From Spirochaetaceae bacterium (GTDB taxonomy: Bacteria; Spirochaetota; Leptospiria; Leptospirales; Leptonemataceae): a stretch of DNA of 64,000 nt. A program made the translations under genes and the position numbers. Below the pieces are notes generated by a model, which did no database searches, had not been told where the DNA came from, and was given only the letters and a program-made list of their open reading frames with translations. The DNA lies in NCBI GenBank assembly GCA_002729885.1, contig PBUB01000007.1:62001-126000 (forward strand), read 5' to 3'. Shown here one piece after another: positions 51,433 through 62,259 of this stretch (position 1 is the stretch's first letter; each line of letters starts with the position of its first letter).

Positions 51433-52557
51433 ATGAAATTTGATTCATTCGGCCTTGCCGAAACTATTTGCCGCGCCATTGCGGAAGAAGGATACACTGA
51501 ACCCACCAAGATTCAGAAAGAGGCCATACCGGCCATTCTTACTGGCCGCGATGTACTTGCAGCGGCCCAGACCGGCACCGGAAAAACAGCGGGATTCACC
51601 CTGCCCATTCTACAGAGATTACTTGAGGAAAAGGGAACCAGAGGACCGGAACTGCGAGTTCTTATTCTTACACCAACCAGGGAACTGGCCGCACAGGTCC
51701 ATGAGAGCATTCTAGCATACGGAAAGCATACCCGTCTGCGCTCGACGGTAATCTTTGGAGGGGTAAGCATCAACCCGCAAATCCAGGCCCTACGAAAGGG
51801 AACAGACATTCTCGTCGCCACTCCCGGCCGCTTGCTGGATCTGGCCTCTCAAGGACACCTGAAGTTCTCGAAAATTCATACGCTGGTTCTGGATGAAGCG
51901 GATCGGATGCTGGATATGGGTTTTATTCATGACATTCGCCGGGTGCTCAAGTTGCTGCCCGCCAAACGTCAGAATTTGCTTTTCTCCGCTACCTTCTCTC
52001 AGTCTATTTTGAAACTTACGCAAGGGCTCTTGCAAAAGCCTTTAAGAATTGAAGCAACTCCAAACAGCACTGCGGCTACTACTGTGCAGCAGAAGATCTA
52101 CACTGTAGAACAGGCCGGTAAACTGGCTCTGCTTCGACATTTGATTACGGATGGAGATTGGCAGCAGGTCCTGGTGTTTACCAGAACCAAGCATGGCGCC
52201 AACCGGCTTTCGCAGAAACTGGAACAGAGCGGAATCAAGGCTGCAGCCATTCATGGAAACAAAAGCCAGAATGCGCGAACGAAGGCCCTGGCTGGCTTCA
52301 AACAGGGACAGGTACGAGTGCTGGTGGCCACCGATATTGCAGCCAGAGGACTGGATATCGAACAGCTTCCCCATGTAGTAAACTTTGATCTGCCCAACGT
52401 GGCAGAAGACTATGTTCACAGGATTGGACGAACCGGGCGAGCTGGCTCTCCGGGCCATGCAGATTCCCTGGTTTCCAGAGAAGAACTTCCTCTGTTGAAA
52501 AACATTGAAAAGATAATCAAGCAAAGGTTGGAGCGGTCCACGGTATCGCTTAACTGA
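51433..52557 (+). CDS. rhlE: DEAD-box RNA helicase, RhlE type
   Basis: A 374-residue helicase with all motifs: Q motif ([14 protein letters not shown]), I ([10 protein letters not shown]), Ia (PTRELAAQ), Ib (TPGRLLD), II (DEAD), III (SAT), IV (VLVFTRTKH), V ([10 protein letters not shown]) and VI ([10 protein letters not shown]). The C-terminal tail is short. It unwinds RNA in ribosome assembly and mRNA turnover. It is preceded by the RRM gene and followed by a pair of hairpins that separate it from the convergent katG. Confidence 0.95.
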   Translation: MKFDSFGLAETICRAIAEEGYTEPTKIQKEAIPAILTGRDVLAAAQTGTGKTAGFTLPILQRLLEEKGTRGPELRVLILTPTRELAAQVHESILAYGKHTRLRSTVIFGGVSINPQIQALRKGTDILVATPGRLLDLASQGHLKFSKIHTLVLDEADRMLDMGFIHDIRRVLKLLPAKRQNLLFSATFSQSILKLTQGLLQKPLRIEATPNSTAATTVQQKIYTVEQAGKLALLRHLITDGDWQQVLVFTRTKHGANRLSQKLEQSGIKAAAIHGNKSQNARTKALAGFKQGQVRVLVATDIAARGLDIEQLPHVVNFDLPNVAEDYVHRIGRTGRAGSPGHADSLVSREELPLLKNIEKIIKQRLERSTVSLN

Positions 52558-52572
52558 GCAAGAAAAACGAAA

Positions 52573-52596
52573 AGGGGCGGCCTAATCACCGCCCCT
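52573..52596 (-). terminator. Bidirectional terminator between rhlE and katG (first hairpin)
   Basis: AGGGGCGG (52573-52580) pairs with CCGCCCCT (52589-52596), loop CCTAATCA. On the minus strand the stem is followed by TTTCGTTTTTC, so it suits the katG transcript; it lies 15 nt after the rhlE stop and can also serve there. Confidence 0.65.
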
Positions 52597-52664
52597 ATTA
52601 CTCTCTCAAGACTTGATGTTCGCAACCTGATTTGCTGCTTCACCAGAGATCAGGATATAGTGCC

Positions 52665-52695
52665 TGAATCCTGCCCTGGGAAGTGGCAGGATTCA
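52665..52695. terminator. Second hairpin between rhlE and katG
   Basis: TGAATCCTGCC (52665-52675) and GGCAGGATTCA (52685-52695) form a perfect 11-bp stem with a 9-nt loop, 18 nt from the katG stop. No T run on either side, so it may protect the 3' end or act with the first hairpin. Confidence 0.6.
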
Positions 52696-52712
52696 AATCA
52701 CTGTTCTTCATC

Positions 52713-55544
<2,832 letters not shown>

Positions 55545-56234
55545 ATGCAGGATTCTCAAAGTCTGAATCGATGGGGCGGGGTTGCATCGCTGTACAATGC
55601 GATGTCCTATTTCGCAGGAATGATCTATTTTCTGCTTTTTGTAGATTACACCTCGGCAAGAGATCCGCAGGATAAACTGGCACTGCTTGTGGCCCATTAC
55701 CCGGGCATTATCGCAATGAATCTGATAATCTATGTGATTTTTGGAATCATGCTGGTTTTTCTGGTTCTTTCCATACATGAGAATCTAAAAGACGGCGCAA
55801 ACATTCTCCGGGCTGGAACGGTCTTCGGATTTCTCTGGGCTGGCGTTGTAATCTCATCTGGAATGATCTTGAACGTAGGCGCTGGCGTGGCGCTGGAAAT
55901 CCACCAGCAGGATGCTTCAGCCGCAGCCAGTTTCTGGCATATCATCAGCACCATTGGTGATGCCCTGGGAGGGGGTGTAGAAATCCTGGGTGGTCTCTGG
56001 ATGGCCTTCATAAGTGTGGCTGGATTAAGAACTCGAAAATTTCCTGCAAGCCTCCATTATCTGGGCCTTCTGGTAGGAGTGGCCGGATGCCTGACCATCG
56101 TTCCTGTAGCAGGGGAGATTGGAGGCGCAATATTTGGACTGGGGCAGATTCCGTGGTTTCTATGGACTGGAATCTATCTGCTTTTTGGTTCCAGGAATCC
56201 AGTGGACAGGCAGACGCAGGCCAGTTCGCTTTAA
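55545..56234 (+). CDS. DUF4386-like membrane protein
   Basis: A 229-residue polytopic membrane protein with about six TM helices. MQDSQSLNRWGGVASLYNAMSYFAGMIYFLLF..., NLIIYVIFGIMLVFLVLSIHENLK, and GALGGGVEILGGLWMAFISVAGLRTRKFPASLHYLGLLVGVAGCLT follow the DUF4386 pattern (helix pairs with a conserved GG-x(3)-W and a late G-L-x-x-G). ATG at 55545 is the first plausible start. It lies 65 nt before the enoyl-CoA hydratase/isomerase gene. Function unknown. Confidence 0.78.
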   Translation: MQDSQSLNRWGGVASLYNAMSYFAGMIYFLLFVDYTSARDPQDKLALLVAHYPGIIAMNLIIYVIFGIMLVFLVLSIHENLKDGANILRAGTVFGFLWAGVVISSGMILNVGAGVALEIHQQDASAAASFWHIISTIGDALGGGVEILGGLWMAFISVAGLRTRKFPASLHYLGLLVGVAGCLTIVPVAGEIGGAIFGLGQIPWFLWTGIYLLFGSRNPVDRQTQASSL

Positions 56235-56299
56235 AGAAATAGCCAAAAAAGCGATCCGGACGCATGGGCTGCGTTCGCAGAAAGAGTTGGAGAACAGCG

Positions 56300-57064
56300 A
56301 TGATCAATGAGAAACGAAACGGCCATGTCCTGGAACTGGAAATTGCCACCAACGAATTGAATACACTGGATAGCGAAGCATTCAAAGCTTTACATAGCAG
56401 TCTGCTAAAAGCCAGAAGCGATGATTCCGTAAAAACCCTGATCCTTACAGGGAGCGGAGAAAAATTCTTCTCCAACGGTTTTGAACCTACCATGTTTATT
56501 GGTAAGGACTTCGACGAAGTCTGCTCTCTGCTGCAGCCTGCCATGGATGCTACTTCCGAACTGCTAATGTTTCCCCGACCGGTGCTTAGCTTCATTAACG
56601 GTCATTGCATGGGAGTAGGATCGGTACTGGCTATATTTACAGATTACAGAATCATGATCGATGGAAAAGCCAGGTTTGGTTTTCCAGAATCCCAGATTGG
56701 CATCAATTTCCCCTCGGTGCCCGGTTTTATCCTCAAGGAACTGGTGGGCATTCGCAATGCCAGAAGCATACTTTTTTCCGGTCGTCCTATGAAAGCTCCA
56801 GAAGCTCTGGAGATGGGCGTAATCGACGAAGCTGTTTCGCAGGAGGATGCACGCAAGAGAGTGGAAAAATACTGCAATCAGTTCAAGGATATGGCTCTGG
56901 AGTCTGTTAAGGGCATCAAAAAGTCGCTCACGGATTATCTAAGGGTTCCCCTGGAAGAAATGCGAAAGACAGACACCGAAGAATTGGCCCGGGCAGTTGT
57001 GTCGGACAATGGACAGGAAGGCATGCGCTCTATAGTAGAGAGGCGACGGCCGGTGTTCAAGTAA
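56300..57064 (+). CDS. Enoyl-CoA hydratase/isomerase family protein
   Basis: A 254-residue crotonase-fold protein. The oxyanion hole blocks are EKFFSNGFEP and FINGHCMGVGSVLAIFTDYRIM; FGFPESQIGINFP carries the conserved Glu of the isomerase/hydratase active site. FFSNGF is more like peroxisomal delta3-delta2-enoyl-CoA isomerases than like the CAGADL form of hydratases, so isomerase is my preference. GGAG lies before ATG 56300. It acts on acyl-CoA in beta-oxidation. Followed by a hairpin at 57131. Confidence 0.88.
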   Translation: MINEKRNGHVLELEIATNELNTLDSEAFKALHSSLLKARSDDSVKTLILTGSGEKFFSNGFEPTMFIGKDFDEVCSLLQPAMDATSELLMFPRPVLSFINGHCMGVGSVLAIFTDYRIMIDGKARFGFPESQIGINFPSVPGFILKELVGIRNARSILFSGRPMKAPEALEMGVIDEAVSQEDARKRVEKYCNQFKDMALESVKGIKKSLTDYLRVPLEEMRKTDTEELARAVVSDNGQEGMRSIVERRRPVFK

Positions 57065-57130
57065 GCCGGCCGGAATGCCAGCCTCTGGGCAATTACCCTG
57101 CAAAACTAACAGACACTCGTTCACTATTTA

Positions 57131-57169
57131 AGCCCGAGCCCGTGATAATTGCCGGAAGCGGCCCGGGCT
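57131..57169 (+). terminator. Hairpin after the enoyl-CoA hydratase/isomerase gene
   Basis: AGCCCGAGCC (57131-57140) pairs with GGCCCGGGCT (57160-57169), 10 bp with one mismatch; no T run follows (CTCCCC). Confidence 0.45.
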
Positions 57170-57223
57170 CTCCCCTGCAACCCAGTATATTCTGATCCGT
57201 GGCCAGGTAGATTCTCTTTGGCG

Positions 57224-57417
57224 GGATTATGTCTCATTGTATGGCTATATTGGGAATCGGGCGCTAGATTATGTCACATCGCGATGCGGCCTCCGCGCTG
57301 GATTATGTCGCATTCCTGCTATTCACACTCTGAAGGCCCACTGTACGAGCTGCGCGACGTCCCAGAAGGCCGGATTATGTCGCATAATAGTCGGCAATTG
57401 GCTGGATTATGTTGCAT
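57224..57417 (+). repeat. Five direct copies of a GGATTATGTCGCAT motif
   Basis: Copies at 57224 (GGATTATGTCTCAT), 57266 (AGATTATGTCACAT), 57300 (GGATTATGTCGCAT), 57372 (GGATTATGTCGCAT) and 57404 (GGATTATGTTGCAT), most preceded by GCT or GCC. They share a strand and are spaced 42, 34, 72 and 32 bp. Such repeated end motifs resemble the multiple transposase-binding sites of IS21-type element termini, or a multi-site operator; no transposase is present. No gene lies between 57065 and 57607. Confidence 0.75.
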
Positions 57418-57471
57418 TCTATCCGACCCCGGCGCAACTACCGGAAGTGTATTTGATGCCGCTCATTTTAT

Positions 57472-57492
57472 TCGACAATTGTCGATTTTTTT
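57472..57492 (+). terminator. Short palindrome with T run
   Basis: TCGACAATTGTCGA (57472-57485) is a perfect palindrome (5-bp stem, AATT loop) followed by TTTTTTT. It fits a weak intrinsic terminator for any transcript crossing the repeat array, 116 nt before the next start. Confidence 0.55.
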
Positions 57493-57607
57493 CTTGTAAC
57501 CTGCAACATACAGTAATCATTCTAGTACCGGTGGCTTAAGCCTTCTGTTTCCGGGACACACTTTGTGAACCGCGACTCCGGGGAAAGGCGGCAAGTCGGA
57601 GGAAGCG

Positions 57608-59464
57608 ATGAAATCCAGGTCTGGAAATCTAATTGCATGGATCCAGAAGGCCCCGGGCAGGCTGGGACGATTCTTTCTGGGATCGGCGGATCAATTCGTC
57701 ATGCGGCACAGAATTCTTAATGGCACTTTGTTGGCCGGAGTGGCCGCCATGGGCATGGGTCTGGCTTCTGAATTCTTTCGCGAAGGATTCGAAACAGGAG
57801 GACTGATTGCGCTGTGGACCGCATTCACATCTTCGATTCTGTTCTATTATCTTGCCCGGTTCAAGCACCAGTTTCGCTGGCTCATAGTTCCCACATTCTT
57901 TATTGGAGGCCTGTCTACTCTGATGCAGATCCAGTACAGCGGTGGAATCATCAGCGCTAATATCATGGTGATGTTCCCTCTTTTGATTATGTACATGCTC
58001 ATCCTGGGCCAGAAATACGACTGGCTCATTATACTGGCCTTCGCAGCAACATTATTTGGCATCCAGTATTTCCAGAGCATTCGGCCTGATCTGTTTTCCG
58101 ATTATTCCAGCGATCGAGCCAGAAGCGAAGACTTCCTGGTAACCGGAGTTACTGTACTTCTGGTTGTGGGATTGATGCTACGAACACTGAATCGATCATA
58201 CGAAGATGCGCTGGGAGAGGTTCGCAGACTCAAGGATCAGCAGGATGGTGACTACTTTCTGACATCATTACTCATTCGTCCTCTGGCAGGAATCCGCAAT
58301 CGCTCCCAGGCAGTATCTTTGCAAGCCTTTGTAAAACAGAAGAAGTCCTTTCTCTTCAAAGACAGAGAACATGAACTGGGAGGGGATATCTGCGTTGCCG
58401 ATCGGATTATCCTTCGAGGGAAGAGCTACTGCGTTTTTGCCAACGGAGATGCCATGGGAAAGTCCATGCAGGGAGCCGGCGGAGCCCTGGTATTTGGCGC
58501 GGCCTTTCGTGCGCTAATTGAAAGAACTCATCGAGAATCGTATCTTTCTGGTTACTATCCGGAACACTGGCTCCAGGAGGCTCTGAACGACATGAACAGC
58601 GCCTTTCAGGGTTTCGATGGCTCCATGTCCATTTCACTTATCCTCGGCCTGGTGGACGAATCCAACGGGTTTCTATATTACATCAATGCAGAGCACCCTT
58701 TCCCTATTCTACTGAGGGAAAATAAGGCTCAGTTCCTTTCCGAAGAAGCCACTAATTTCAAAGTTGGAATGCTTCATGAACGCGCCAGGATCGAGACATT
58801 TCGCATTCGTCCAGGTGACATCATCATCCTTGGTTCCGATGGCCGGGATGATCTGTCCATGGCCGGAGACGGAGAAAATCGAAGTATCAACGAAGATCAT
58901 ACAGCCATCCTGCAGGAAGTAGAACTAAGTGAGGGAGATCTGGAGACTCTGGCAACCAACCTGCAGGCCCGCGGTGAACTTACGGACGACCTTTCGCTTC
59001 TAAGTATTTCCTATTCGCCTCAAGAGGATCTCCAGCCAACCCGAGACGGAATACCGAAACGGGCTGCTCGCTACATTGGAGAATCGAGACCAATGGAAGC
59101 GCTACCCATTCTGGAGCGAGAGCTACAGAATGGTAATGATAGCCCGGAATTGCAGAAGCTACTGTATGAGGCCTATAAGCATTGTGGCCAGCCAGAAAAA
59201 TCCGCCTCCGCAGCAGCCAGTTATATTGATCGGAGGCCAGGAAGTCTGCAAATGATTTACAATGCAGCCCTGGAATATACCAGAGCTGGTATGCTGGCGG
59301 ATGCCATTTCCATGGCAGAACGATTGCAAAGCCGAAAACCAGAAGCCCGGCCAGTGCTCAAGCTTCTCAAGAAGCTCTACGAGAAAACCGGACAAAATGA
59401 ATTGGCTCGCGAAATTGAAAGAGAACTATCCGAACAGATAGATGCAGCTTTAACCGAAGCTTAG
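57608..59464 (+). CDS. Membrane SpoIIE-type PP2C phosphatase with TPR tail
   Basis: A 618-residue signalling protein. Residues about 40-205 hold six TM helices (GLIALWTAFTSSILFYYLA, LLIMYMLILGQKYDWLIILAF, FLVTGVTVLLVVGLML). A phosphatase of the SpoIIE/PP2C type follows (about 250-475): HELGGDICVADRI, VFANGDAMGKSMQGAG, ILGLVDESNGFLYYINAEHPFP, GDIIILGSDGRDDL and ELTDDLSLLSISY, with the metal-binding Asp residues present. The last about 130 residues are TPR-like (AARYIGESRPMEALPILERELQ...). The GDYFLTSLLIRPL linker is characteristic of Leptospira-type phosphatases. It likely dephosphorylates an anti-sigma-factor antagonist. GGAGGA lies before the ATG. Confidence 0.92.
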   Translation: MKSRSGNLIAWIQKAPGRLGRFFLGSADQFVMRHRILNGTLLAGVAAMGMGLASEFFREGFETGGLIALWTAFTSSILFYYLARFKHQFRWLIVPTFFIGGLSTLMQIQYSGGIISANIMVMFPLLIMYMLILGQKYDWLIILAFAATLFGIQYFQSIRPDLFSDYSSDRARSEDFLVTGVTVLLVVGLMLRTLNRSYEDALGEVRRLKDQQDGDYFLTSLLIRPLAGIRNRSQAVSLQAFVKQKKSFLFKDREHELGGDICVADRIILRGKSYCVFANGDAMGKSMQGAGGALVFGAAFRALIERTHRESYLSGYYPEHWLQEALNDMNSAFQGFDGSMSISLILGLVDESNGFLYYINAEHPFPILLRENKAQFLSEEATNFKVGMLHERARIETFRIRPGDIIILGSDGRDDLSMAGDGENRSINEDHTAILQEVELSEGDLETLATNLQARGELTDDLSLLSISYSPQEDLQPTRDGIPKRAARYIGESRPMEALPILERELQNGNDSPELQKLLYEAYKHCGQPEKSASAAASYIDRRPGSLQMIYNAALEYTRAGMLADAISMAERLQSRKPEARPVLKLLKKLYEKTGQNELAREIERELSEQIDAALTEA

Positions 59465-59557
59465 GGCATAAAGTTTATAGCTGAAGCCAGAGAGTGAGGA
59501 GTCCTTGCCGTTTGATTCAGGATATTCTTGATCGCGGCTTCACAATACCTGTCCGTC

Positions 59558-60415
59558 TCAAGAGCCTATCTTTCCGCTGGAGGGCTTTTGATCAGGCTCC
59601 TGTGTGCGATCCTGCAGGATTCGCATTATTTCCAGTTCTCTCAGACAAATGGTAAGCACTTCCCGGGCGATAGCTCGCTCCCGGTCATCTTCGATGAAGC
59701 TTAACTGCGTACGCGCCTTCTCGCAATGGGTGAAGGCCTCTTCCAGCTTTCCATCGATCATGGCCACCTGAGCCCGAGTTAATGTAGAGAATGCTTTGTC
59801 TATGGCTGGAAAGTCTTCCTGATCCAGACGATCCAGAAGTCCGGGTACCTCTGCATCATTTTCTAGCTTTTCATCCAGAAGATAGTCATCGGCCAGCCCC
59901 AGCAGATCCTCTTTTTTCTTCAATTCAGCTTCCCGTTCTGCATCGAACTCATTTCTAAAGTAAACGAATCGGTCGCCGCGAATCAGGTAGGCTGTACCAA
60001 AGCTTTCCTCCGTTATCTTTTCCTTGAGCATGCCGGATTCTGGATGGAGGTTGGTAAGCATGATCAGGTTGACCTCCCCCTTAACCTCCACCAGCTTGAA
60101 ATTGATAAACAGAGTTTCACCTGGTTTACGATAGTTTTCTATGCGAATCTGGTTCGTGGCTTCCTTTGACATGTTGGATCGCACAAAATGCACCATGGAT
60201 GCAGTTTCCGCAGCCGTAAGATCGATTTGAAGAGGACGTACGAGATAGACCTGGATACCATGAACTATGAAATAGTCGTTTAGCGAAATATTGGCCGGCA
60301 CGGTATCATGACTGCGAAAGAAAACCAGGTCATCGGCCCGAATTTTTGCGGGAACGAAAATATGGAGCGTAGCCAGAAGGGCCAGCATGGCGGATTGATA
60401 TTTCAGATTTATCAT
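59558..60415 (-). CDS. Exported protein of unknown function
   Basis: A 285-residue exported protein: signal peptide MINLKYQSAMLALLATLHIFVPAKIRA, then a beta-rich half (FFRSHDTVPANISLNDYFIVHGIQVYLVRPLQIDL) and an acidic, helical second half (AEREAELKKKEDLLGLADDYLLDEKLENDAEV... AFTHCEKARTQLSFIEDDRERAIAREVL). Lys/Pro/Ser tail. It is 88 nt downstream of another exported-protein gene on the same strand, so the two may be an operon. No domain recognised. Confidence 0.72.
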   Translation of the reverse strand: MINLKYQSAMLALLATLHIFVPAKIRADDLVFFRSHDTVPANISLNDYFIVHGIQVYLVRPLQIDLTAAETASMVHFVRSNMSKEATNQIRIENYRKPGETLFINFKLVEVKGEVNLIMLTNLHPESGMLKEKITEESFGTAYLIRGDRFVYFRNEFDAEREAELKKKEDLLGLADDYLLDEKLENDAEVPGLLDRLDQEDFPAIDKAFSTLTRAQVAMIDGKLEEAFTHCEKARTQLSFIEDDRERAIAREVLTICLRELEIMRILQDRTQEPDQKPSSGKIGS

Positions 60416-60503
60416 TTTTATTCCAGGGAATATCCTTTATTCAATGCATTCTCAGACATTTCTCTGATACTGGCCGGAGAATCTATGACTCCTGCCAACC
60501 CGA

Positions 60504-61385
60504 TCAGGGCCGGGTTAGAATCGTTTTCCAGACTTCATGATTCTTTTCTGGCATTATATTCGCATGGTAGTTATATCGCAGATCATAGGTCTTTTCTCCG
60601 GACATATTGAAAACACCGATAACATGCATGGGGCCCTCTTCCTCGCCGCAGCCCTTATGACTCCATTCGAAATAGATTAGATCCCGACCCAGATTCTCCA
60701 TCTGAAAGGTAGAATCTATACATTCCTTGAGCATCTCATTCTCCTTGAATTCCAGAAAGCTCACAGGATTGAACCCGGGCGCCAGAATAGCATGCATTAC
60801 GCTTTCCTCTGGTCCTTCCGGAGGATGGTCCAGGCTGTAATGCATGATTACATATTCATCCTTCGCATAATAATCCGACATGGTCCATCGACGTGTATCC
60901 AGAAAGAAGTATGGGCGAACTGTAACCAGCGGCTGTTCATGTCCCAACCGTTGCTTGAATAGCAGTCTGTGAGTCTTTTTGATACTTTCTCCAAAAGTCC
61001 GGGGCACAAAAAGCGACGTAGTAGACTGCTCACGCACTATATCCAGGCGAAAAAGTCGCACGGTGGTGCCTTCTTCATACACCCAGTTCAGTCTGGCCAG
61101 GTCGATCACTTCACTGCTTTTAAAATCGGGCTCATAGATTTGTTCGCCTTTCAGAGCTATGATAAGCTTCTCTTCTCCATCTGTGAGGTTATAGAGTTTT
61201 AATTCCTTGATATCATCCACTCTGGTCTCATACCAGAGGGTCCAGCGAAACCCTTCGGTGGTATTGGCCGCTCCAATGCCTCGGACCAGAATAAAATCAT
61301 TTTCATCCTGGGGTAGCACCTGGGCAGAGAGCGATGTGCTCAAAAGAAGGCATAAAATTACTATATTTCGCATATCATTCATCAT
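60504..61385 (-). CDS. Exported protein of unknown function
   Basis: A 293-residue protein with signal peptide MMNDMRNIVILCLLLSTSLSAQVLPQDE. The mature region is beta-rich with many Glu, Tyr and Trp, and includes the paired cysteines ECIDSTF and HKGCGEEEG, possibly a disulphide. The start is one of three close ATGs (61385, 61382, 61373); the longer frame is unlikely. Divergent from the efflux operon across the 217-nt region that holds the attenuator. No family recognised. Confidence 0.7.
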   Translation of the reverse strand: MMNDMRNIVILCLLLSTSLSAQVLPQDENDFILVRGIGAANTTEGFRWTLWYETRVDDIKELKLYNLTDGEEKLIIALKGEQIYEPDFKSSEVIDLARLNWVYEEGTTVRLFRLDIVREQSTTSLFVPRTFGESIKKTHRLLFKQRLGHEQPLVTVRPYFFLDTRRWTMSDYYAKDEYVIMHYSLDHPPEGPEESVMHAILAPGFNPVSFLEFKENEMLKECIDSTFQMENLGRDLIYFEWSHKGCGEEEGPMHVIGVFNMSGEKTYDLRYNYHANIMPEKNHEVWKTILTRP

Positions 61386-61463
61386 TATTAAAGGTGGTTT
61401 CCCGATGCATTCCATTCCGGGAGGGTTAGAGAATAGACGGCTGGAAAATTCCGTCAATGGAAA

Positions 61464-61558
61464 TATACTATTGTTCAGGACCCCGGAAAGACCCGGGGAT
61501 TAAGTCGCAATGCGATACAGTGAACCTTTGTCCCCTGGGTAGCACCCCGGTTTTTTTT
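61464..61558 (+). promoter_or_regulatory. Leader with mutually exclusive hairpins, candidate attenuator/riboswitch
   Basis: A possible -10 TATACT (61464-61469) would start RNA near 61475. CCCCGG-AAAGAC-CCGGGG (61481-61498) forms a stem; a small TCGC-AAT-GCGA stem follows. A GC-rich stem CCTGGGT-AGC-ACCCCGG (61534-61550) runs straight into T8 (61551-61558), an intrinsic terminator only 45 nt before the first gene. ACCCGGGGA (61491-61499) can pair with TCCCCTGGGT (61531-61540), so forming one structure breaks the other. This is the layout of a transcription attenuator; the ligand is unknown. Confidence 0.6.
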
Positions 61559-61602
61559 CGCAACAATCGGTTTGAGCTAAACATCCAGAGACAGGAGTGT
61601 CT

Positions 61603-62259
61603 ATGAAACCTGTCCCAAGTCTGCTTCCCTGCCCCATCCTCTGCAGTACCGCAGTCGCCCTCCTGTTGTGCGCCGTAGGATGCAGCCCGTCGGTGGATTC
61701 ATCTGATAAGCGACGCCTGATGGAAGCTCATAAAAACTATATCCGTCAGGATTTTCCCCGGTCTCGATCAATCCTCTTAGACTTAATTGAGAAAAACGAT
61801 GATTGGATTCCACCGAGGATACTGAATGGAAAGATTCTATACTTCACCCGTAAATTTTCCGGAGCAGAGAACCAATTCCGGAACATACTATCTATGGAGC
61901 CAGATCATCCTTACGCGCAGCAATGGCTGGCCCGAACCATCGCCACCGATCCAGGCAGAACGGGCGAAGCTATCAAGCTACTTAAGAGGATTCTGGATAG
62001 AAACCCGGATGATATTACTGCTCACTATCTTCTGGCCAGGTGCGCAACCAGAGCAGAAAAACCCAGGCTGGCTATCTCGCATTTTAAAGATGCCCTTCGA
62101 GGCTCCAGGATACTACAGAAAACACATCTGGAACTGGGGCGATTGCTACAGTCCCTTGGTCTTGATAAACGAGCGGACAAACATCTGCACTGGAACTCAG
62201 ATCATAATTCGCCGGGCGAAGCACAGAAAGGAGACAAGAGCAATGTGTCCGGGAAATAG
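61603..62259 (+). CDS. TPR lipoprotein, first gene of an efflux operon
   Basis: A 218-residue lipoprotein (signal SLLPCPILCSTAVALLLCAVGC) with tetratricopeptide-like helices: KNYIRQDFPRSRSILLDLIEKNDD, AENQFRNILSMEPDHPYAQQWLAR, AIKLLKRILDRNPDDITAHYLLAR and RLAISHFKDALRG. AGGAG lies before ATG 61603. Its 3' end overlaps the TolC-like gene by 17 nt. TPR lipoproteins assist outer-membrane assembly or link pump parts; that role here is inferred from the operon. Confidence 0.85.
   Translation: MKPVPSLLPCPILCSTAVALLLCAVGCSPSVDSSDKRRLMEAHKNYIRQDFPRSRSILLDLIEKNDDWIPPRILNGKILYFTRKFSGAENQFRNILSMEPDHPYAQQWLARTIATDPGRTGEAIKLLKRILDRNPDDITAHYLLARCATRAEKPRLAISHFKDALRGSRILQKTHLELGRLLQSLGLDKRADKHLHWNSDHNSPGEAQKGDKSNVSGK

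Noticed and set aside
57149..57539. Two overlapping plus-strand frames across the GATTATGTCGCAT repeats
   Set aside because: Generated by the repeats; Cys/His-rich, low-quality translations with no start signal.
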